This document shows, piece by piece, positions 55,916-64,000 of a DNA stretch of 64,000 nucleotides (position 1 is the first letter of the stretch; every line of letters starts with the position of its first letter). Location: contig CAYZVC010000002.1 in the NCBI GenBank assembly GCA_964482035.1, positions 319,158 through 383,157 of the forward strand. The letters are read 5' to 3'. The notes beneath the pieces are model-generated. The model saw only the letters and a program-made list of their open reading frames with translations, was not told the origin of the DNA and did not search any database. The position numbers and the translations under genes are program-made. The DNA is from JANJWP01 sp964482035 (GTDB taxonomy: Bacteria > Patescibacteriota > Gracilibacteria > BD1-5 > UBA2023).

Positions 55916-56596
55916 TTAGTTTTTTACGCAATAAAGGAGCGCGACGTTGCGGGGGCGGGTAGCGAAAGCCCAGTTATCTCCGGAACCGCCCGAAGCGACG
56001 GCGGTCGCCTGGTAGAACGTGGTGTTGCTCATGGTCGGGTTCGCCGTGGTAGCGCCCTCGGGAACGGTGTCCGACCCTCCTCAGTTCGTTTCGATATTCC
56101 ATGCGGAAACGGCGAACGTTCATGCCGCATATCCGGAATAGTTGTCTATGAGGTTGCGGATGCGCGTGGGATTCTGTTTGCTGAGTGCCGCGCGAGACGC
56201 GTCGACGCCCTTTCCATGGTCCCAGCCTCTGATGAATTCCCCACGGAGGTCCAAAGTCGAGCTTCCGCCGATGCCCGTGGGCACGGCGCTTCCGGCGGCT
56301 TCGGTCCAACCGGTCGGGCATGACGTTCCGTTATACGCGATAATCGTCCCTACGGGCACGATTCAGCCTTGGTTTTCCGCGCTCGACAGCCTCTCGTTGA
56401 GGTTGTCCACGTTCCCCACGAGCAGGTTCCATTGCGAAGACTGCAACTGGTTGCCCGTGACCTTTCCTCGGAGGGCGGAAGGATCGGTCCAATTGTACGT
56501 GAGGGCGAAGGCGATTCATCCCATGAAGAGCGCGGCGAAAGAGCCGAACACGGCTCATCGGATCGCGGAATCGCGAATGGATTTGAAATTTGCCAT
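55916..56596 (-). CDS. surface protein with tail-collar-like domain, copy 1
   Basis: This is 226 residues with at least three TGA codons. An N-terminal membrane helix is followed by a region ending GTIIAYNGTSCPTGWTEAAG and LDLRGEFIRGWDHGKGVD, the signature of phage tail collar domains. The C-terminus is RPRNVALLYCVKN. In microbial genomes collar domains occur in tail fibres, but here the gene sits in the host pilin cluster, so it may be a pilus tip or minor pilin. Confidence 0.7.
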
Positions 56597-56600
56597 GCGG

Positions 56601-57206
56601 TTAGTTTTTTACGCAATAGAGGAGCGCGACGTTGCGGGGGCGGACGCGCACTCAGTATACGGACCAACTGCTGATCGAGCCTCCTGATATGGCTACCGAA
56701 TACGCCCCTCAGCTTACCGATTCCGATGTTCCATCGAAGTCGGCGGAAATGTACTGGTCATGATCCCAGAGCCCGCCCTGGTATCCGATATCGGTGGAGT
56801 TGTATTGGAAAACGCGAGTTGCGTTTTGCGACGTCGCCAATCAGCGTCAGGCATCCACGCCTCTTCCGCCGTCCAGACCGCGGATGAATTCTCCACGCAA
56901 ATCGAGCGTGCCGGAAGTGCCGTCCGTTTTCTTCACGCCGTTGGTCGTTCCGTCCGCCGGCGACCAATTGGTCGGGCAAACCGTTCAGAAGAACGCCATC
57001 ACGGCGCCCCGGGGAACCGAACGCCCGTTCAGGTCGTCCAAATCCGCAACCATGGCGTTCCAGGCGTCTTTCGAAAGCGTTTGTCCCGTGATGACGCTCG
57101 AAAGCGCGGTAAAGGCCGCGTACGAATAGGAGAGGGTGGCAAGCGTTACGAAAAAGACGACCGCCGAAATCGCCGGCTTCTTATATTCGGAAAGGAAATT
57201 GTCCAT
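56601..57206 (-). CDS. surface protein with tail-collar-like domain, copy 2
   Basis: This is 201 residues with five TGA codons. An N-terminal membrane helix (MDNFLSEYKKPAISAVVFFV) is followed by SSVITGQTLSKDAWNAMVADLDDLNGR, CPTNWSPADGT and LDLRGEFIRGLDGGRGVD. It ends with the same RPRNVALLYCVKN as copy 1, so the two are tandem duplicates that have diverged. TGA is used in places where copy 1 uses other codons. Confidence 0.7.
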
Positions 57207-57297
57207 GGATTGGAGGATGCTCGGGGATAGTCGGCCCTGATTATAACGTTATTTTTACGGAATTCCATATGAATGCCCGCACGTCTCTATGCAAGTT

Positions 57298-57324
57298 TTA
57301 GCACTCCATCATTAAATGTGCTAA
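57298..57324. promoter_or_regulatory. CIRCE element (HrcA operator)
   Basis: TTAGCACTC, nine bases, ATGTGCTAA. The left arm is perfect and the right arm matches GAGTGCTAA at 7 of 9. It sits just upstream of the dnaK promoter, consistent with HrcA heat-shock control. Confidence 0.75.
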
Positions 57325-57331
57325 AAATGAT

Positions 57332-57360
57332 TTGACGAGAAGAATCGAACCGATTAATAT
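57332..57360 (+). promoter_or_regulatory. dnaK promoter
   Basis: TTGACG (57332-57337), 17-nt spacer, TAATAT (57355-57360), 44 nt before the dnaK start. Confidence 0.7.
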
Positions 57361-57404
57361 GTCCGACGTAATCCCGAAAAGGGGTATCCGTAATCCATTC
57401 TCCC

Positions 57405-59300
<1,896 letters not shown>

Positions 59301-59311
59301 TCCGCGAACAG

Positions 59312-59345
59312 TAAATCCCCGGTCCGAAAGGCCGGGGATTTACTT
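59312..59345 (+). terminator. dnaK terminator
   Basis: AAATCCCCGG/CCGGGGATTT hairpin, then a T-rich stretch, 12 nt after the stop. Confidence 0.75.
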
Positions 59346-59394
59346 TGCGTAAAATGTATTTTACACTTCGTACATATTTCGGAACTTTTTCCGT

Positions 59395-60222
59395 ATGCAC
59401 GACATTTTCTTGAACGTCATCACCCCGGAAATCCAGGCTGCGAAAGCCGCGAGGAAGGCGAAATTGTTCAAATACGCCGACCAGTCCCGCGACGAGGCGA
59501 AGATCGATTTCCTCCTTTCGGTTTCCTACGACCTCACTCCGCTCGGATTCGACTATTTCATCGCCTATTTCCTCGAAAAGCACTTCGGGTACAAGATGTT
59601 CGTCGTCGACGGCTTCCGCGACGGCGGAATCGATATCAAGGGCAGCAAGGCATTGGCGGACGGAAGTCGGGAGCATATCGCGGTCCAATGCAAGCGATGG
59701 AACGTCTACTCGATCAACGAGCTCGAAATGGCCGCCTTCTACGGTCGCGTCGCCGACATCGTCCACGCGCACAAATGCCTCCCGTTCTACGCGACCACCA
59801 ACTACCTCACGGCCAACGCCAAGGTTTTCGCCGACGACCACGGCATCACCTACGTGGATTTCGATTCCATCATGGAAATGCGCGATTACGTTTCCGCCGA
59901 CGAATTTTTGGACTATCTCCGCAAGCACGCGCTCGAGGCTTCGAGACTGAACAACCAGAAAGAACAGATCCAGATGCTCATCGACACCAATGCGGAGCTT
60001 TTCGATCTCCTCCGCCGGGTGCGGATGGATTTGGCGAGGAAACTCCGCGTCCCCCCGTACGCCGTGGCCAAGGATTCGATGCTCTGCGAATTCGTGCGGC
60101 ACAAGCCGAGAACGGCGTCGGATTTGCTCGGGGTAGGGGGTTTCGGAACCGTCCGAACTCAGAAGTACGGCGCGGAATTCGCCGCGGCCATCGACGCGTA
60201 CGTGTCGTCCAAAAACCCCTAA
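59395..60222 (+). CDS. Mrr-type restriction nuclease fused to an HRDC domain
   Basis: This is 275 residues with no TGA. The Mrr_cat PD-(D/E)xK core shows DGGID (Asp80), IAVQCK (Gln98, Lys100), and ends AFYGRVADIVHAHK with the typical helix. The C-terminal 75 residues (LFDLLRRVRMDLARKLRVPPYAVAKDSML, then RTASDLLGVGGFG) are a clear HRDC domain. HRDC is normally found in RecQ helicases and RNase D, where it binds nucleic acid, so this is an unusual fusion. Likely a DNA defence or repair nuclease. Confidence 0.8.
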   Translation: MHDIFLNVITPEIQAAKAARKAKLFKYADQSRDEAKIDFLLSVSYDLTPLGFDYFIAYFLEKHFGYKMFVVDGFRDGGIDIKGSKALADGSREHIAVQCKRWNVYSINELEMAAFYGRVADIVHAHKCLPFYATTNYLTANAKVFADDHGITYVDFDSIMEMRDYVSADEFLDYLRKHALEASRLNNQKEQIQMLIDTNAELFDLLRRVRMDLARKLRVPPYAVAKDSMLCEFVRHKPRTASDLLGVGGFGTVRTQKYGAEFAAAIDAYVSSKNP

Positions 60223-60230
60223 CGCAATAA

Positions 60231-60258
60231 AAAGCGCTCCCTCCGGAGCGCTTTTTAT
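60231..60258. terminator. bidirectional terminator
   Basis: AAAAGCGCTCC/GGAGCGCTTTT hairpin between convergent genes; the T run overlaps the stop codon of the minus-strand gene. Confidence 0.75.
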
Positions 60259-61103
60259 TTGCCGATGACCTTTCCTACCGCTTTCGAGAACATTCCGGCG
60301 AGTCATTTCGCCCGGGGTTTCGCGTGATAGGCCTCGATCCTGGTCAGGTATTTTTCCCGGAACGCCATCGCGACGTCCGGCGGAACTCTCAGCGGCACGT
60401 TCGTCCCGGCTTCGGTGAAGGTCATGAACAGCTTTCTTCGTCCGCCCTTCATGATGGGGAGGGGGACCGAAGCTTGGAAGTACGACGAGCTTCAGAATTT
60501 GTCGTACCCGCTGAACGCGATTTCGGCCCGCACGGTGTCGGATCATTCCCGATTGGCGGGATTCATCCGCATTTCCAATACGAACGTCACTGCGGGGCCT
60601 TCTCCGTCTTCCTCTTTCTTTTCGAACAGGAGTGCGGCTCCCGCTCCCGAGACTCCCGTTTCGGAGCTTCAGGACCATTCGGCCAATTGCGCGGCGGTAA
60701 TCGATTCTACGGACTCTTTTTCCGGAAAATTCGCCAATTTCGCCCTCAGTTCCTCGATGAGCGCGATTTCCGGAGGTTCCTCGGACAAGGGGTCCGCCGA
60801 CGAATCTTTCCCGAGGACGATTTCCTGGACCGATTGCGAATCCACCAGTTCGTCGAATTCCTCTTGGGTTACCGTTCCGCTCACGAGCCAGCCGAAGAGT
60901 ACCGAGAGTTCCACCGAGCCGCTCACCGAATCGGCGGATATCTCCTTCAGTCGGTACGCTTCCAGAAGGATGAGCATGTCGTCCCGGTTTTCCACGAGCG
61001 CGGTCGACGAAACCCGGTCTGACGACCTGTTTCCGTACGCGGCGCTTTCGGAGGGTTTTCCGGAGGACGAATTCATTCGGGAAAAACATTTTAAGAACCG
61101 CAT
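60255..61103 (-). CDS. hypothetical protein
   Basis: This is 282 residues with four TGA codons. The N-terminal region is polar, residues 45-130 are acidic and helical (LRAKLANFPEKESVESITAAQL), and the C-terminal half is beta-rich with TFVLEMRMNPANRE and PLPIMKGGRRKLFMTFTEAG. No family is recognised. It converges on the Mrr-HRDC gene. Confidence 0.55.
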
Positions 61104-61194
61104 TCTATTCTTTCGTCAAGATGGTCAAGTTCCGTTTTTCACCTTTCTTTTTCGGTCCGGCCTGGCTTCGCGCAAAACGGGACGTCTTCTTAAT

Positions 61195-61222
61195 TTGACA
61201 TGGGGCACCCTTTCCATAGAAT
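61195..61222 (+). promoter_or_regulatory. promoter of tRNA-Gln with GC-rich discriminator
   Basis: TTGACA (61195-61200), 16-nt spacer, TAGAAT (61217-61222), followed by GCGCGGGC. A GC-rich discriminator next to the -10 box is typical of stringently controlled stable-RNA promoters. An almost identical promoter stands at 63890. Confidence 0.7.
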
Positions 61223-61251
61223 GCGCGGGCTTTTTCGAAAAAATCCCACAT

Positions 61252-61326
61252 TGGGGATTCGCCAAGTGGTAAGGCAGCGGATTTTGACTCCGCCATGCGG
61301 GGGTTCGAATCCCTCATCCCCAGCCA
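61252..61326 (+). tRNA. tRNA-Gln(UUG)
   Basis: This 75-nt cloverleaf has acceptor TGGGGAT/ATCCCCA, D arm GCC...GGC, anticodon arm GCGGA-TTTTGAC-TCCGC (anticodon TTG), T arm GGGGG-TTCGAAT-CCCTC and encoded CCA. It is 110 nt upstream of rplU. Confidence 0.95.
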
Positions 61327-61366
61327 AAACCGTACCGCACGGAGCCGGTTTCCAAAAACCGCTCCA

Positions 61367-61394
61367 TTGATTTTCGAAGGGTTTCCAATATATT
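61367..61394 (+). promoter_or_regulatory. promoter of rplU
   Basis: TTGATT, 16-nt spacer, TATATT (61389-61394), then a short CGGGGAAATCCCC hairpin in the leader. It lies between tRNA-Gln and rplU. Confidence 0.5.
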
Positions 61395-61435
61395 CGGGGA
61401 AATCCCCAGTATTCTTACTTACACGTTCCGGAATT

Positions 61436-61747
61436 ATGATCGCTATCGTTGAGATCGGAGGAAAACAGTACACCGTTAAGGCCGGAGACGTCATCGACGT
61501 CGACAACCGCAATGAGGAAGTTGGTGCCAAAATCACCGCCTCCCCGCTTCTCGTCGCCAAGGAAGACGGAACCGACGTAAAAATCGGAGCTCCGCTCGTA
61601 GAAGGCGCGCAGGTTACCTTCAAGGTTCTTGAAAACTTCAAGGGCGACAAGGTTACCGTCTTCAAGATGAAGTCCAAGAAGCGCTACTCCCGTACCCGCG
61701 GTTTCCGTGCGCACCTTACCAAGCTCGAAGTCGTTAAGGTAGCGTAG
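61436..61747 (+). CDS. rplU: 50S ribosomal protein L21
   Basis: This 103-residue protein starts MIAIVEIGGKQYTVKAGDVIDVD, with KVTVFKMKSKKRYSRTRGFRAHLT, which is the L21 signature. ATG 61436 matches the family start; the longer upstream frame overlaps tRNA-Gln. No TGA. The usual partner rpmA is not adjacent. Confidence 0.97.
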   Translation: MIAIVEIGGKQYTVKAGDVIDVDNRNEEVGAKITASPLLVAKEDGTDVKIGAPLVEGAQVTFKVLENFKGDKVTVFKMKSKKRYSRTRGFRAHLTKLEVVKVA

Positions 61748-61820
61748 CGATCAGTTCCCACGTCCGGGCGCGGTTTTCACCGACGTCCGCCGTGGGGATT
61801 TTTATCCCTAAGTTTTCCGA

Positions 61821-62924
61821 ATGCGGTTCAAAGTGAACATACGGGCCCGTCTCGAGCGACACGCTCGCGGAAGCCACGTATTTCAGAAGAACGGAGTATT
61901 CAGGATCATCAGGAGGTTCAAGGTCTTTTCCGCACTCGTCGTTCTCATCCTTCCGGTCTATCCTTCTTTCGCGTCCTTCGGGCTCGCGGACGAAACGGCC
62001 GTAGGGGATTATGACGAATCCACGATTATCACCGCGTACGAAGACGATTCTTCCGAATCGCTCTTCTCGCAGGATTCCGGTTTCGTGAAGCCGGGAGTCG
62101 TACTGAACGACGAACGCGACCTCGCGGGAGTCAACCGCCTCATCGCCTATAAGGTGCGGTCCTGAGACAGCCTCTCCGTCATTGCGGAGAAATTCGGCGT
62201 CAGCGTCAATTCCATCGTTTGGGCGAATGGCTTCGATTCCGGAGATTCCCTCCGCGTCGGCCAATCCGTAAAGATTCCTCCGGTTTCCGGCGTCGTATAC
62301 GCCGTCGAATCGCTGGATACCGTCCAATCGATTTCCGACAAGTTCAAGATTCCCGCCGACAAGATCGTCAAACAGAACGGCCTCGTCGCCGGGGCCGATC
62401 TCGAAATCGGACAGACCCTCATCATTCCGGGCGGCGTACGCCTTCCGGTAGCGAAGAAGGAAGAACCCAAGAAGCCCGATTCCAAGATCGCTGCTAAGAA
62501 GACCGACGCGAAACTGACCGCCAAGAAGACCGACGCGAAACTCTCGCCGAAGGTCGCGGCGAAAAAGCCGGCCAAGTCGTATGCTGTCCGTTACACCGGC
62601 AACGGCAAGGGCTTCGCCTGGGGCAACTGTACCTACTACGTCGCCAACAATAAGAACGTCACCTGGCGCGGTAACGCCAACCAGTGGCTCCGCAACGCGG
62701 CAGCCGCCGGAGTTCCCACGGGCAAGACCCCGGCATCCGGAGCGATCGTCTCGCTTTCCGGACGCGGCTACAACTCGTACTACGGCCACGTCGGCATCGT
62801 CGCTTGAGTCGACGGCGACGACATCATCGTCAAGGACATGAACTACCGCCGTCTCAACGAAGTGACCATCCGCCGTATTCCGAAAACTGATCCGAGCATC
62901 CGCGGATACATCTATTCCGATTAA
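61821..62924 (+). CDS. secreted LysM-CHAP peptidoglycan hydrolase
   Basis: This is 367 residues with two TGA codons. A basic N-terminus and hydrophobic segment (FSALVVLILPVYPSFA) form a signal peptide or anchor. Two LysM domains (YKVRSGDSLSVIAEKF with TGA-Gly, and YAVESLDTVQSISDKF) bind peptidoglycan. A Lys/Ala linker leads to a CHAP domain (FAWGNCTYYVANN, nucleophile Cys; YYGHVGIVAG, His). It likely cleaves peptide bridges of the cell wall, in the organism itself or in its host. Confidence 0.9.
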
Positions 62925-62935
62925 TGCGAAGACAT

Positions 62936-62968
62936 GAAAAAACCCTTCCGGGAACGGGAGGGTTTTTT
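62936..62968. terminator. bidirectional terminator
   Basis: AAAAAACCCTTCC and GGGAGGGTTTTTT arms lie between convergent LysM-CHAP and folD genes. Confidence 0.75.
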
Positions 62969-62976
62969 CGTAGGGG

Positions 62977-63810
62977 TTACCGCTTCCGGCTTCTCTCCCA
63001 AGCGACGAACGTATTCTCAAGGAGCATGGCCACCGTCATGGGGCCGACTCAGCCGGGCACCGGGGTGATGGCTGCGATCTTTTCGATCCCTTCGAATTCC
63101 GCGTCGCCCCGGAGCTTTCCGTCGACGCGGTTGATTCCCACGTCGATGACGACCGCGCCAGGCTTCACCATGGAAGCTCTCAAGAGGTTCGGAACTCCGG
63201 CGGCGACCACTACCACCTCGGCGTTTCTCGTATGCGCCTCGAGGTCGCGGGTTTTCGAATGGCAGGCGGTTACCGTCGCCCCCGCGTTCGCGAGCATTAT
63301 GGAGAGCGGTTTGCCGACGATGTCGCCGTATCCCACGACCGTCACGTCCTTTCCCGATACGTCGGTTCCCGTTTCGGCGATGAGCCGCATGACGCCTTTT
63401 GGGGTGCAGGGAAGGAGCCCGTCCTCCGAACCGAGAAAGCATTTTCCCGCGTTCGATTCGGTGAACCCGTCGACGTCCTTTCTCGGATCGATGGCGGAAA
63501 CCACCTTCCTCTTGTCTACGTGCGCGGGGAGGGGGAGTTGCACGATGAGCCCGTGGACGGTATCGTCGGCGTTCGTTTCGGCGATGGCCGAGAGGAGCTC
63601 CGATTCCGAAACGGATTCGTCGAAACGCAGGCATTCGTAATCCATTCCCACCTCCGCACAGGCCTTTTCTTTCCGTCCGACGTACGAAAGACTCGCCGGA
63701 TTCGTGCCCACGAGAATGACTCTGAGTTTGGGTTTTTGGGGCGCGGCGGCGATTTTGGCGGACAGTTCCGCGCGTATTTTTTGGGCTATTCGCAATCCGT
63801 CGATAATCAT
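62977..63810 (-). CDS. folD: bifunctional methylenetetrahydrofolate dehydrogenase/cyclohydrolase FolD
   Basis: This is 277 residues from ATG 63810 (MIIDGLRIAQKI); the frame extends upstream only with a TTG. PLPAHVDKRKVVSAIDPRKDVDGF, PCTPKGVM, GYGDIVGKP and PVPGGVGPMT are FolD landmarks. The invariant second Gly of PGGVGPMT is encoded by TGA (63046-63048), direct evidence for code 25. It interconverts one-carbon folates. Confidence 0.95.
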
Positions 63811-63889
63811 TTTTTCGAATGTTTCCGCATTGGGTAAGGGCGTAAGTATAGGCAATACCCGGTATCTTTCAAATTCTCACAATTTCTTT

Positions 63890-63917
63890 TTGACTCAAGT
63901 CTCCTTTTTTATAGAAT
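63890..63917 (+). promoter_or_regulatory. stable-RNA-type promoter at the window edge
   Basis: TTGACT (63890-63895), 16-nt spacer, TAGAAT (63912-63917), then GCGCAGGC and TTTTTCG. It matches the tRNA-Gln promoter in boxes, spacing and discriminator. It likely drives an rRNA operon or tRNA starting beyond position 64000. Confidence 0.6.
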
Positions 63918-64000
63918 GCGCAGGCTCTTTTTCGGAAGGGCGTGATCATTAACATCTGTACGAGGAAAATACGGTAAGAAGAGTGATTTGGAAGACCGTC

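Noticed and set aside
63811..63855. Longer FolD starting at 63855
   Set aside because: The upstream start would be TTG; the family begins at the MIIDG methionine at 63810.

Overview
The window is 64 kb from a bacterium that reads TGA as glycine (genetic code 25). That code points to the candidate phyla Gracilibacteria (BD1-5/GN02) or Absconditabacteria (SR1). The evidence is direct: in-frame TGA sits where invariant glycines belong in ordinary housekeeping genes. Examples are the Walker A motif of MiaA, the PVPGGVGPM block of FolD, the C-terminal tail of RuvB, the prophage terminase P-loop and both serine recombinases. By eye the GC content is well above 50% over most of the window, which is unusual for described code-25 lineages. 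All CDS coordinates below run through TGA and stop only at TAA or TAG.

Layout. (1) Positions 1-4431: the right end of an AT-richer, TGA-rich mobile element (element A). It carries a DUF262 protein fragment, a HEPN-type RNase, an HNH nuclease, a small unknown protein and a large serine recombinase. (2) About 4432-42765: a complete-looking siphovirus prophage of about 38 kb (element B). Lysis genes are at its left end. Tail, head and packaging genes, then a tRNA/structured-RNA block, then replication and recombination genes are all on the minus strand. A divergent repressor/ImmA/membrane-protein/PemK-like arm and a second serine recombinase lie on the plus strand at its right end. (3) 42766-64000: host chromosome. 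It holds tRNA-Glu, rplK, a damaged pilin-fibrinogen gene, ruvB, transporters, miaA, dus, an intact pilin, two collar-domain surface proteins, CIRCE-dnaK, an Mrr-HRDC nuclease, tRNA-Gln, rplU, a LysM-CHAP hydrolase and folD. A strong stable-RNA-type promoter lies at the right edge.

Elements A and B appear to be tandem insertions at the 3' end of one tRNA-Glu gene. Both recombinase genes run into the same 10-bp core, TTGGTACTCC (4422-4431 and 42765-42774). The second copy is part of the tRNA.

The prophage structural operon carries a striking repeated signal. A 14-nt core (consensus ATGACATTGGAACG on the minus strand) occurs eight times, each 59-72 nt upstream of a structural gene start and usually followed by a terminator-like hairpin. 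It looks like a phage-specific late promoter or leader. A plus-strand moron of two tiny membrane peptides interrupts the minus-strand head operon. Between the small terminase and the early genes is a compact RNA block: a CAU-anticodon tRNA, a type II tRNA with an enlarged anticodon arm, and two covarying hairpins.

TGA use looks uneven. The genes expected to be most highly expressed (dnaK, rplK, rplU, major capsid, tail tube, a very glycine-rich tail protein) contain none. Mobile, regulatory and low-expression genes use it often, with 12 in one prophage membrane protein and 12 in the tape measure.
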